From: Planctomycetia bacterium
Lineage (GTDB): Bacteria > Planctomycetota > Planctomycetia > Pirellulales > Thermoguttaceae
Direction of reading: 5' to 3'
Length of the DNA: 64,000 nucleotides
Assembly: GCA_030535245.1 (NCBI GenBank)
Contig: JAUNBJ010000004.1
Location: 1 to 64,000, forward strand
The position numbers and the translations under genes were made by a program. The notes beneath the pieces were generated by a model. It was not told where the DNA came from and searched no databases. It was given only the letters and a program-made list of their open reading frames with translations. Below are positions 41,549 through 50,156 of the stretch, piece after piece. The stretch's first letter is position 1. Each line of letters starts with the position of its first letter.

Positions 41549-41592
41549 AAATACATCGTCGCCTGGGGCATCGCAGGGATGGTCAGGTGGTT
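41549..41592 (+). repeat. 44-base hairpin leader repeat, copy 2
   Basis: Identical over 44 bases to 40294-40337, and similar for about 15 bases beyond. It lies 28 bases before the ATG of the GH106-like gene, in the 100-base gap between the two enzyme genes. Confidence 0.75.
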
Positions 41593-41620
41593 CCATTACC
41601 TCCATAAAGAAAGGGAAAAA

Positions 41621-43603
41621 ATGCGAATTTTACATACCTGTTTACTCGGTTGTTTTCTGGCGACCTGCGCGAATGCACAGCTTCCCGAAAATTGGCAAAA
41701 CGATTGGGACGCTCCGAAAAAGGAACATCGTCCGCTCCAGATTCTGCACGGTTGGCTGAAGGGATGGTCAACCATGCACGAAACGCATACGTGGGATTTC
41801 AGCACGTTCACCCATCCGGGCGACGACTCCCAACCCGACCGTTCGCCGGAAGATATTCGCCGGATTTTCGAGGAACTCGGTTTCGGCGGTGTGGTTTGTA
41901 ACGTCGGTGGGGAGGAGTATTTCCGGGACGAGAAACAGTGGGATTTACTCGTGAAGTCGGTACGCGCGTTTGACCAGGCGGGCTTGCGAATCTGGATTTA
42001 CGACGAGCAGGGGTATCCCAGTCTCGGCGCGGGAGGGCTGGTTTTAGAGAAGCGGCCGGAATTGGAGTCGCTGGCGTTGGTTTACGATAAGGATTTGGAA
42101 AAGGAAGGAAAAAATCCCTACTATTCCCGCCCCGCCTTTGAGTATACCCACGCGGCGAACAACGTTCGTGTTTTGCGGCGTTATCCCAACCCGCTGGAAC
42201 CGGAGGCGACGCAGCTTTTCATCCAGCTGACCCACGAAGCGTATCGCCAGCGGCTGGGGGAAGCACTGTTCCAGAAAATCGAGGCGTTTTTTACCGACGA
42301 GCCGTCGATCATCGCGTTCAATCTCAGCAACAATCCCGGAGCGGCTTCCCTTCCGTCGAATCAGGCCAAAGTGGATCGAACGGTGAAGAATCTTCCGATG
42401 GTACCCTGGTCGCGGGATTTTGCGCAAGCGTATCAGAAGGCGTACCAGGAAGATATTACGAAGCATTTTTCCAGTCTTTTCCAGGGCGACTCTGCCGAGG
42501 ATATCCGCATCCGCAGGCAGTTCTGGAAGCTGGTCGCAAAGATGGATCGGGAGTTTTACTACGGCCAGATTCAGGATTATCTGAAAAAACAGGGTTCGTC
42601 CTGCCCCACGCTTGAGAATTCCGACGCACCGCTTCGGCTTGCGTTTTCCGGGCACCTGCTTGGGGAGGAGGATCTCCTGATGCACCTGCGGGCGGATGGC
42701 GACAAACTGGCATGTCTGGCACGGATGGATGTTCCGGGGCTGGATGTTCTCGCGGCAGCTCCCGCCCGTCGGCGTTGGCTGGCACCGGCAATGCCCTGCT
42801 CCGCCGCGTTTTTGACCGGGAAACGACTTGTTATGACGGAGGTTTCCGATATGGTGGAAACCCGCTTTATCCAACCCCGACGGATCGCTTCGGTCGAGGA
42901 GATGTGCACTCAGGCGACCTGGCAGGGGGTTTGGGGCGTCACCGAATTTACCTCCTACTTCCGATTTGAAAATCAGGGAAAAGAGGGCTTTCGGAAGTAC
43001 GGCGATTTTGTCGGACGTGTCAACGCGATTCTCCGAAAAGCGAAACCGGTGCGGCCCGTCCTCCTTTTCTATCCCATCGAGGAGATGCAGGAACATTACC
43101 TCCCCGGCAACACGCGAAAGTGCCAGCGTCAACACCAGGCGTTTCTGGCGTTGGGCGGGGCATTGGTGAAAAACCAGATTCCGTTCGTGATCGTCAACCG
43201 TTCCTTCCTCCAGCAGGCACAAACGCTGGAAAATGGGGCGATTCAGATCGGCGGCTGCCAGTACGACGTTCTGCTGGTTCCTCAAGGGAGTTCCTATACC
43301 CACCCCACACTCCCCACCTTCCACGACCAGGCGGCCTTGGCACAGATCCCGAAACTGCGTGAAAAATTCCCCCGTCTGGAAACCCCGCAGGAGGAGATTG
43401 TCGGCGGGCAGTTTGAGCGGGATGGCAAGACGATCTGGATGCTTGGAAACATGCACACGACCGAGACCTATACTGAAAAATGGCTTGATCCGGCAGGGCG
43501 AAAATGGCTGCGGCTGAATCCCGCCACAGGAGAAATCACGACGTTGGAGAACCACTCCGTGACGCTGAAACCCATGGAGACCGTTCTTTTGGTGAGTGAG
43601 TAA
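41621..43603 (+). CDS. Secreted GH106-like glycosyl hydrolase
   Basis: 660 residues from the ATG at 41621, which has AAGGG upstream and a signal peptide (MRILHTCLLGCFLATCANAQ). The mature enzyme has DEQGYPSLGAGG and FFTDEPSI, matching the GH106/alpha-L-rhamnosidase-like group in which acidic residues in these segments are catalytic candidates. GVWGVTEFTSYFRF and VLLFYPIEEMQEHY follow. The C-terminus holds an Ig-like/beta-sandwich stretch. The likely role is release of rhamnose or a related sugar from complex glycans in the periplasm. The assignment is at group level only. It is co-oriented with the BNR-4 gene downstream. Confidence 0.75.
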   Translation: MRILHTCLLGCFLATCANAQLPENWQNDWDAPKKEHRPLQILHGWLKGWSTMHETHTWDFSTFTHPGDDSQPDRSPEDIRRIFEELGFGGVVCNVGGEEYFRDEKQWDLLVKSVRAFDQAGLRIWIYDEQGYPSLGAGGLVLEKRPELESLALVYDKDLEKEGKNPYYSRPAFEYTHAANNVRVLRRYPNPLEPEATQLFIQLTHEAYRQRLGEALFQKIEAFFTDEPSIIAFNLSNNPGAASLPSNQAKVDRTVKNLPMVPWSRDFAQAYQKAYQEDITKHFSSLFQGDSAEDIRIRRQFWKLVAKMDREFYYGQIQDYLKKQGSSCPTLENSDAPLRLAFSGHLLGEEDLLMHLRADGDKLACLARMDVPGLDVLAAAPARRRWLAPAMPCSAAFLTGKRLVMTEVSDMVETRFIQPRRIASVEEMCTQATWQGVWGVTEFTSYFRFENQGKEGFRKYGDFVGRVNAILRKAKPVRPVLLFYPIEEMQEHYLPGNTRKCQRQHQAFLALGGALVKNQIPFVIVNRSFLQQAQTLENGAIQIGGCQYDVLLVPQGSSYTHPTLPTFHDQAALAQIPKLREKFPRLETPQEEIVGGQFERDGKTIWMLGNMHTTETYTEKWLDPAGRKWLRLNPATGEITTLENHSVTLKPMETVLLVSE

Positions 43604-43678
43604 GGCCCCCCTACCTTCACGAAGGGATTTCCATTAGGATTCGTTATTATGTTGTTACTTTCAAAAAGGAATTTTGCC

Positions 43679-45037
43679 ATGGCAACCTCTGGAAAAGTAT
43701 TGTTTTTCGGACTGATTTTAAGTTTCACCCCCCTCCTTTTTGCGGAGGAATCGGCCCCGGCCCCCTGGCAGGTTACGTCGCGGGAGGAGATTGCCACCGT
43801 CTGGTCGGGAAATCCGGTCGGGTTTTGCTTCAAGGAAAAAGAGGGGATTCTCTTTATCGGCTTTTACAGTGCGGAAAGGAATATGGTCATCGGCCAGAAA
43901 AATCCGGGGGAAGCGTGGAAATTTCAGACGCTGCCAACGAAAATCGGCTGGGATTCGCACAATTTCATTGCCATGGAGTTCGATCGTGAGAAGAAACTCC
44001 ACGTCAGCGGCAACATGCACTGCGTCCCGCTGATTTACTTCCGTGCCGAGAAGCCGCTTGATATCGATTCCCTGCAACCCGTTCACCGGATGGTGGCGGA
44101 GAATACCACGCACGAAGCTCGCAAAGCGGCGTTGGAACATCAGGTCACGTATCCCGTTTTCCTGATCCACAGCGATGGCCGCCTCCTGTTCAACTACCGC
44201 CACGGCAACAGCGGTAACGGGATCAGTCTCTGGAACATTTACGATGAAAAAACGCAGGCATGGAGCCGGTTTCTGGACAAACCCCTGACAGACGGCAAGG
44301 GGATGTGCAACGCCTACGCGACGAAACCGACGCTGGGAAAGGATGGTTTTTACCATGTGGCGTACGTCTGGCGGGATTCGGGGGACTGCGCAACGAATCA
44401 CGATCTCTCCTACATGCGCAGCCGCGACCTGATTCACTGGGAAAAGAGCGACGGCACGCCGTTGGAAATCCCCGCCACGCCCGGCTCCGGTGAGATCGTC
44501 GCCCCGCTGAAACCGGGGGAAGGGCTTCTCAACAGCTTCGTCCGCGTCAGCTTCGACCCGGAAAATCGCGTTCTCCTCACGTACACCCGCTACGATGAAA
44601 ATGGAATCCTCCAGCTCATGCAAGCGCGGCGGGAAAAGGATGGCTGGAAGCATTACCAGACCTCCAACTGGAGACGCCGTTGGGTTTTTTCCGGCTACGG
44701 CTGCATTCCCACGGAGTTGAGCTTCGGCAATATCAACATCGATGAGGATGGCAATCTGGTACAATATTGGAATCGAAAACAGGAACCTTCGGGAGAATTT
44801 GTTCTCGATCCCGCCACGTTGCGACCGCTTCGCCGCACCGTCCGCCCTGCCATGCCGAAGGAGTGTTCGCAGGTGGAGAATCCGCAGCCAAATCAGCGGT
44901 TGAAGGCCGATTTGCTCCCCCTTTCGCCAAACAAACAGCTCTATTTTGTCTGGGAAACCCTCCCCATCAACCGCGACCAGGCGCACGATGTCGTCCCCGT
45001 CCCCAGCACGCTGCGGATGTTTGTGCTGGAACGATAA
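43679..45037 (+). CDS. Secreted BNR-4-type beta-propeller protein
   Basis: 452 residues from the ATG at 43679 (AAGGA upstream). The signal peptide is MATSGKVLFFGLILSFTPLL with cleavage near LFAEE. The mature part shows BNR-4-like pieces: WDSHNFIAMEFDREKKLHVS, LLFNYRHGNSGNG and HDLSYMRSRDLIHWEKSDG. Proteins with this fold include ulvan-type polysaccharide lyases and sialidase-like enzymes. Catalytic residues cannot be assigned here. An alternative ATG ten codons upstream is less likely. It belongs to the same enzyme group. Confidence 0.75.
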   Translation: MATSGKVLFFGLILSFTPLLFAEESAPAPWQVTSREEIATVWSGNPVGFCFKEKEGILFIGFYSAERNMVIGQKNPGEAWKFQTLPTKIGWDSHNFIAMEFDREKKLHVSGNMHCVPLIYFRAEKPLDIDSLQPVHRMVAENTTHEARKAALEHQVTYPVFLIHSDGRLLFNYRHGNSGNGISLWNIYDEKTQAWSRFLDKPLTDGKGMCNAYATKPTLGKDGFYHVAYVWRDSGDCATNHDLSYMRSRDLIHWEKSDGTPLEIPATPGSGEIVAPLKPGEGLLNSFVRVSFDPENRVLLTYTRYDENGILQLMQARREKDGWKHYQTSNWRRRWVFSGYGCIPTELSFGNINIDEDGNLVQYWNRKQEPSGEFVLDPATLRPLRRTVRPAMPKECSQVENPQPNQRLKADLLPLSPNKQLYFVWETLPINRDQAHDVVPVPSTLRMFVLER

Positions 45038-45124
45038 AAAGAAACAGTTTTCAAACATTGCTTCCGTTGATAACGGGCGAAACCTGGTAGTTTGGGTTTT
45101 TTGGAAAATTTTCCAAAAAAATGC

Positions 45125-45153
45125 TTGACTTTTGAAAATGGGGTGAGTACAAT
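45125..45153 (+). promoter_or_regulatory. Promoter of the DUF1559 gene
   Basis: TTGACT (45125-45130) and TACAAT (45148-45153) are 17 bases apart, about 40 bases before the ATG at 45199. They show that a new transcript starts here. Confidence 0.65.
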
Positions 45154-45198
45154 AGACTTCGTGCTTTGAGAAATTTGGAGTTTTTCAGGAGAAAAAAC

Positions 45199-45275
45199 AT
45201 GCAGCCTATTTTCACCCCCCCCCCCAGTTTATCAGTCGTGGGCTGAAAACATCTCCTCGTATTTCTTTTCGACCA
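45199..45275 (+). other. Out-of-frame start with an 11-C tract upstream of DUF1559
   Basis: CAGGAG and an ATG at 45199 open a frame that meets a stop after 15 codons. The run of 11 Cs (45215-45225) is the only change needed: one extra C puts this ATG in frame with the prepilin-type protein. It may be a phase-variable switch or a sequencing or assembly error. Confidence 0.6.
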
Positions 45276-46415
45276 TTGTTTTCTTGTGGTTTTACGCTGG
45301 TGGAGTTGTTGTTCCTTCTTGCAAAAGGCAAGGGGAGCCAGAAGCGTAGCGACTGTCCCCCGGACTACCGGCAACCGGCGGCAGCCGTAATGTGCAGGCC
45401 GCACCCGGCCTTTACGCTGGTGGAGTTGTTGGTGGTGATTGCGATTATCGGAATGCTGGTAGGGCTGCTTTTGCCCGCAGTCCAACAAGCTCGGGAAGCG
45501 GCCCGGCAAATGCAGTGCAACAATAATCTCCGGCAGATGGCTCTGGCGCATCTGAATCTGGAAACCTCCAACCGTGCGTTTCCGTCCGGGGGGTGGTACT
45601 GGTGTTGGGCAGGCGACCCCGATCGGGGGTTGGGGGTAAGTCAACCCGGTTCCTGGGCCTATCCCATGCTCCCGTTTATCGAGCAAACCGCACTCTTTCA
45701 ACTGGGCAGCGACGGCGACCCCCATACCGTAACGGATACCCAAAAACAGGGGGTAAAAGAATGTTGCGAAGTCCCTCTTTCCGTGCTGATTTGTCCGTCA
45801 CGGCGGAGTGTGAAGCTTTACGACATCAAGAATCAGAGTGCCAACAAAAATCTTCCCACCACCGACATGCCGCAGGGGGTAAAAAGCGACTATGCGGGAA
45901 ATTACGGTTCGGGAAGTTACAGCGAGGTTAGCACGTCCCTTCCCCCCACCAATATGAGCGACGCCAAAACCCGCGACGCAAAGCAGGACTGGCCGACCGA
46001 CGAACAGGACGGGATTTTCTACTACCGCAGCCACGTGACGTTGGGGGAAATCCGCGACGGGACGACGAATACCTATTTGTTAGGAGAAAAATATCTCAAT
46101 CCCGACTACTACGAGCAACAGGGGAGTACCGTTTATTGCGGTTCCGACAACGAAACGGCCTACCATGGCGGAAACAGCGACATGGGACGTGCCACGTATT
46201 ACAACGCGACCAATCCGTCTCAGGGCCTTATTCCTCTGCAAGACCGTGCGGGCTTTGAGTGGCGAAGTATCCGATTTGGCAGTCCCCATGCCGGAGCGTT
46301 GGGGATGGCGATGTGCGACGGCTCCGTTCATCGAATCACGTACAGTATCAACCCGGAAATCCACGCTTACCTGGGAAACCGTCGAGATGGTAAAGTGGCT
46401 CAAATTCCCGAATAG
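45276..46415 (+). CDS. DUF1559 (SBP_bac_10-like) protein with prepilin-type N-terminus
   Basis: 379 residues in the frame as read. A prepilin-like methylation motif occurs twice: GFTLVELL (45288 on) and AFTLVELLVVIAIIGMLVGL (45408 on), followed by LLPAVQQAREAARQMQC. The planctomycete DUF1559 body follows (GSWAYPMLPFIEQTALF, GEIRDGTTNTYLLGEK, AGALGMAMCDGSVH). These proteins form large paralogous families with pseudopilin-like anchors. The role is unknown, perhaps surface structures. Either the TTG at 45276 or the ATG at 45390 could start it. The best-placed ATG (45199) is one base out of frame. The promoter at 45125 is adjacent. Confidence 0.8.
   Translation: MFSCGFTLVELLFLLAKGKGSQKRSDCPPDYRQPAAAVMCRPHPAFTLVELLVVIAIIGMLVGLLLPAVQQAREAARQMQCNNNLRQMALAHLNLETSNRAFPSGGWYWCWAGDPDRGLGVSQPGSWAYPMLPFIEQTALFQLGSDGDPHTVTDTQKQGVKECCEVPLSVLICPSRRSVKLYDIKNQSANKNLPTTDMPQGVKSDYAGNYGSGSYSEVSTSLPPTNMSDAKTRDAKQDWPTDEQDGIFYYRSHVTLGEIRDGTTNTYLLGEKYLNPDYYEQQGSTVYCGSDNETAYHGGNSDMGRATYYNATNPSQGLIPLQDRAGFEWRSIRFGSPHAGALGMAMCDGSVHRITYSINPEIHAYLGNRRDGKVAQIPE
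45291..45431 (+). repeat. 120-base in-frame duplication in the prepilin motif
   Basis: TTTACGCTGGTGGAGTTGTT is present at 45291 and again at 45411, exactly 120 bases apart (40 codons). A 99-base GC-rich segment lies between. The first copy keeps the Gly before Phe required for prepilin cleavage. In the second, Ala is in that place. Confidence 0.7.
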
Positions 46416-46460
46416 TTTTTCATTTCATCATTTGCTAAAAGCGAATCAAAGGAGTTTTTT

Positions 46461-48506
46461 ATGAACCGACATGTTCTAAATCATGTTCTAAATGGATTGG
46501 GGATGTTTCTGATTTTGTTTCAGATCGCCCAGGGAAACACGTATACAGGCGACGCGACCCGCACCGTCACGGGTGCAGAATCCGAAACGGGATTTTCCGG
46601 TTCCGGCACGCTGAAGGTTTCCAGTGCCGATGGAACAGGGGTGCTGGATTTGACGAGTGTGGCAGGGACACCGTATAGCGGTACCGTCACCCTTGAGGAC
46701 GTTACCGTCAACATCACAACCAACGGAGGCAACAGTAACAATTCTGCGTTGGGGAACCCATCGGTCGGAATTGTCGTAGGGGAAGGTGGGCATTTGCATT
46801 ATGGTTATTACCGTTCGGCAGGAAAACATACCGGAACCGTTTCCATTTTGGATGGTGGGAAATTGTCCATTTCCAACCTGACAGGTACTGGAGGTTATAC
46901 GGACAATCGAGGCGTTATCATGATAGCCATCGGGAACACGATTTCCATGACAGGTACCGCGGAATTGGAAGTTTCTCACCAACAGGGACTGTACTGGCGC
47001 AGTGCGGCAAGTCAGTTATCCGGCCAGACCATCTCGGTTACGGGAGAAAATTCCAAAGCGGTCGTTTCCGGAAATTCCGGCCAGACCTATGCCACGATCA
47101 TGCTTTCCCCTGGTGATGGTCTGTCCACGACATCCAACTATACCACCACCGGCACGTTTCATGTCGACAAGGCCTCAAGCCAATTGACCGTTTCTGCCGT
47201 CATAGGGGAGGAAGGCAAATCGTGTGGCCTGCTAAAAACAGGGGCGGGAGCACTCTACATGACCAGAACGAACCTTTTCACCGGCAAGGTTTCGGTAAAA
47301 GGTGGCACGGTTTACGCGCAGAGTGCCAACGCGTTGGGAACGGGTGCAAACGGGGCGTTGGATATCGATGGTGGTGCGGTTATCGCAACCATAAAGGGAG
47401 CGTTGGGAAATGCCCGGAAGGAAATTAGTGTGAAAAATGGCAAATTGCAAGTGACTGTGGACGGCGCTCTGGGAAGTCAGGCCAGTACGATCAACGTCGG
47501 CCAGGACGGTCTTTTGCAATTTACAGGCTTGCGAACCTCGAACCGCCATCAAGGTCTGATTTCGCTGACCGACAACGCGAAAATGGAAGTGGATGGCGAC
47601 AACACGCTTTTCGATGGTTCGTTCAATTTTTCAGGAACCTCTCGGGTTGACATTACTTCAGGGAGATGGTGCCTGTATTACAGAGCGAACCGGGAGAATC
47701 AGGCCACCAATTCCCGAATCACCGTTTCGGGAGAAAATTCGTCCGTTCTTTTTAGTGGAAACAATCTGAACCTCTGTCCCATGGAAGGGGATTGGACCAC
47801 GCCAGGAATCACCACTGGCTGGTTCACATTCGACGTTGAGGAGGCCTCTGGCACATTGACCATCACCGCTCCCATTACCCGTTATGCCAATAAAGTTGCC
47901 GAAGTGGGACTTTTGAAAACGGGGGAGGGGACGCTCCAACTCCCCACGCTGAACACCACAGCGGTTGGCGCCCATGCCACGATTACCGGCGGAATCGAAG
48001 TTCAGGAGGGGACGCTCTACGCAGCGGGAACGACAAATTCCCCCGTTATCATCGGCGAAACCGGCCTTTTCAGCACCGGAACGCTTTCAGCGGAAAACAG
48101 CATGGCGGATACGATCGGCGAACTGACGATTCAGGAAGATTTTCAACTCGACGGAACGTGGCAGATTGATTTGGCGAAAGGTTCCAACGACTTTTTGAAA
48201 GTGACCGGGGAAACCCTCCTTTCCGATGGTTCGTCGCTCGTCCTGTCGCTGGCGGAAGGTTTTCAACCCGCTATCGGCGAGACGTTCACACTTTTGGAAA
48301 CGTCCGAACTCATCGCCGATTTTTCCCAAATCGACTTTTCCGTTTTGGGAGAAATGATTCCCTCCACGTTTTTCACCCTTTCCACCTCCACCGAAGGGAA
48401 CCTCACCCGACTTACCGCCACGGTAGGCGTTCCCGAACCCGCGACCTGGCTGCTGCTTTTGGGAAGCCTGCTCGGACTGGCTTTCCGGAGGCGGTCTGTT
48501 CGATAA
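46461..48506 (+). CDS. PEP-CTERM protein with autotransporter-type beta-strand repeats
   Basis: 681 residues. A signal-like N-terminus (LGMFLILFQIAQGN) is followed by Ser/Thr/Gly-rich beta-helix repeats. Typical units are LLKTGAGALYMTRTNLFTGK and VKGGTVYAQSANALGTGANG, the autotransporter-associated repeat. The C-terminus ends VPEPATWLLLLGSLLGLAFR and a basic tail, a PEP-CTERM signal for exosortase-type processing. It is probably a surface adhesin or glycan-binding protein. No exosortase is in the window. GGAG precedes the ATG. It is 45 bases after the DUF1559 gene. Confidence 0.85.
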   Translation: MNRHVLNHVLNGLGMFLILFQIAQGNTYTGDATRTVTGAESETGFSGSGTLKVSSADGTGVLDLTSVAGTPYSGTVTLEDVTVNITTNGGNSNNSALGNPSVGIVVGEGGHLHYGYYRSAGKHTGTVSILDGGKLSISNLTGTGGYTDNRGVIMIAIGNTISMTGTAELEVSHQQGLYWRSAASQLSGQTISVTGENSKAVVSGNSGQTYATIMLSPGDGLSTTSNYTTTGTFHVDKASSQLTVSAVIGEEGKSCGLLKTGAGALYMTRTNLFTGKVSVKGGTVYAQSANALGTGANGALDIDGGAVIATIKGALGNARKEISVKNGKLQVTVDGALGSQASTINVGQDGLLQFTGLRTSNRHQGLISLTDNAKMEVDGDNTLFDGSFNFSGTSRVDITSGRWCLYYRANRENQATNSRITVSGENSSVLFSGNNLNLCPMEGDWTTPGITTGWFTFDVEEASGTLTITAPITRYANKVAEVGLLKTGEGTLQLPTLNTTAVGAHATITGGIEVQEGTLYAAGTTNSPVIIGETGLFSTGTLSAENSMADTIGELTIQEDFQLDGTWQIDLAKGSNDFLKVTGETLLSDGSSLVLSLAEGFQPAIGETFTLLETSELIADFSQIDFSVLGEMIPSTFFTLSTSTEGNLTRLTATVGVPEPATWLLLLGSLLGLAFRRRSVR

Positions 48507-48549
48507 TGCTGGATACGATGAAGATTTCACCATTTTTTAAGGAGAATTT

Positions 48550-49740
48550 ATGAAACGAATGATTTTGACTTGCCTGTTTTGCCTTGTGGGCGGAGTTTCT
48601 GTTGGTCTGGGAGCGGAAGTTCCCGATTCGGAGAAAGCCTTGCAAACCCCGAAAATGTATACCGATTTTCCGGCGGAACTGCTGGATGAAAATCGGATTT
48701 TCCAGGGAATCCCCAGCCTGGCAGCTACCGGGAAGGGGCAGTTGTGGGCGGTCTGGTACACAGGCGGTGAAACGGAGAATCAGGACAATGTGATCGTGGT
48801 CGTTCGTAGCCGTGACGGTGGGCAGACGTGGAGCAAGCCGTTGTTCTACATGGATGTCGACGGCCCCGGCCCGATTCGGCTTTACGACCCGGCGATGTGG
48901 TGCGACCCGACCGGACGCCTTTGGGTTTTCTGGGCGCAGGGTTGGAACTGGTGGGATGGACGCGCGGGCGTCTGGGCAATCACGACCGAGAACCCAAACG
49001 ACGAGAACCCCGTCTGGAGTGCTCCCCGCCGTTTGTGCGATGGAATCATGATGTGCAAACCGTTTGCCGACTCGAAAAATGTCTGGCACCTCCCGGCATC
49101 GGTCTGGAATGTCACGCTGACCCCCGGCCTTCCGAAAGAGGCACAATTTCCCGTCGAAGGACGTTGTGGAGCAGGTTGTGTCTCCTCTGCCGATGCGGGA
49201 AAAACCTGGACGCTGACCGGGAAAGCCTTTGTCCCACGAAATATCGCGGTTTTCGACGAGCACTGCATCGTGGAGAAAAACGACGGTACGTTCTGGGCAA
49301 TCGTCCGAACCAAAGGGATTGGGCAGGCCTTTTCCCAGGATTGCGGCAAAACCTGGACGGAAGTCGCTCCGATCGACGGAATCCGACACACCTCCTCCCG
49401 ACCCTTCCTCCGCCGTCTGGCCAGCGGAAATTTGCTTCTGGTCAAGCATGGCGAAATCAACGAGGATTGCGGACGAAAACACCTCCGGGCGTTCCTCTCC
49501 GACGACGATGGCAAGACGTGGAAAGGTGGGCTGATGCTGGATGAACGCGGTAGCGTGTCGTACCCCGATGGCGACCAGACTTCCGACGGCACAATCTACA
49601 TCATCTACGATTTCGACCGCTACAATGCCAAAGAAATCCTCCTCGCCCGCATTACCGAAGCGGATATTCTGGCAGGCAAAATCGTCTCCCCCCAGAGCCA
49701 GCTTCGCCTGATCGTCAACAAAGCAACCGGTAAGAAGTAG
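48550..49740 (+). CDS. Secreted sialidase-like (BNR) protein
   Basis: 396 residues. Signal peptide MKRMILTCLFCLVGGVSVGL is followed by the six-bladed propeller fold of exo-alpha-sialidases. Four Asp-box motifs (SxDxGxTW) are visible: SRDGGQTW, SADAGKTW, SQDCGKTW and SDDDGKTW. VSYPDGDQTSDGTIYIIYDF matches the catalytic face in BNR_2-type relatives. It may remove sialic acid or another terminal sugar. The substrate is not fixed by sequence. AAGGAG precedes the ATG. It closes the cluster before the MITE-like element. Confidence 0.82.
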   Translation: MKRMILTCLFCLVGGVSVGLGAEVPDSEKALQTPKMYTDFPAELLDENRIFQGIPSLAATGKGQLWAVWYTGGETENQDNVIVVVRSRDGGQTWSKPLFYMDVDGPGPIRLYDPAMWCDPTGRLWVFWAQGWNWWDGRAGVWAITTENPNDENPVWSAPRRLCDGIMMCKPFADSKNVWHLPASVWNVTLTPGLPKEAQFPVEGRCGAGCVSSADAGKTWTLTGKAFVPRNIAVFDEHCIVEKNDGTFWAIVRTKGIGQAFSQDCGKTWTEVAPIDGIRHTSSRPFLRRLASGNLLLVKHGEINEDCGRKHLRAFLSDDDGKTWKGGLMLDERGSVSYPDGDQTSDGTIYIIYDFDRYNAKEILLARITEADILAGKIVSPQSQLRLIVNKATGKK

Positions 49741-49744
49741 AGGA

Positions 49745-49926
49745 AATTGATAATTAATGGTTAATGGTTAATGGTTAATATCCCCGTGTGGAGCCGTGAA
49801 CGAAGGGCGTAGCCCGTAGTTCCGGAAAAGCAGTGGTGAACGCTTTCCAGTGCTCCGGGACTACGCTGACGCTTCGTCCACGGCTCCAATCACTAACCAT
49901 TAACCATTAATTATCAATTATCAATT
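49745..49926. repeat. Nested palindromic MITE-like element
   Basis: About 180 bases. The outer arms are AATTGATAATTAATGGTTAATGG and its reverse complement near the right end (TAACCATTAACCATTAATTATCAATT), with short TTAATGG tandem units. The inner arms GGAGCCGTG (49790-49798) and CACGGCTCC (49879-49887) extend through CGAAG and CGTAG/CTACG pieces. The centre, GTAGTTCCGGAA and GAACGCTTTCC, resembles the elements at 38588 and 40197. No gene lies in 49741-50156 apart from the promoter at 50004-50031. Confidence 0.7.
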
Positions 49927-50003
49927 CGTTGTTATCGCACGGTATCATTTTCTGTTTTTGCATTTTTAACACAAAAATTTAAAAAATTCCGGTTTTCAGG
50001 ATA

Positions 50004-50031
50004 TTGACAAACACGGCAGTTGGGGTAAAAT
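50004..50031 (+). promoter_or_regulatory. Promoter of the large PEP-CTERM protein gene
   Basis: TTGACA (50004-50009) and TAAAAT (50026-50031) are 16 bases apart. The leader before the ATG at 50157 is about 120 bases. A second TTGACA near 50074 has no good -10. Confidence 0.55.
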
Positions 50032-50156
50032 GGTAGAGTTGGCGTTTTTGAAAAAGGAGGGTAAAACCTTCTTGACAAAAAGTCCGATGAATTTTGAAGC
50101 GTGTTATTCTGTAGAGAACGATTCCTGCAAAACAATAAAATAAGGGGTGAAAAACC

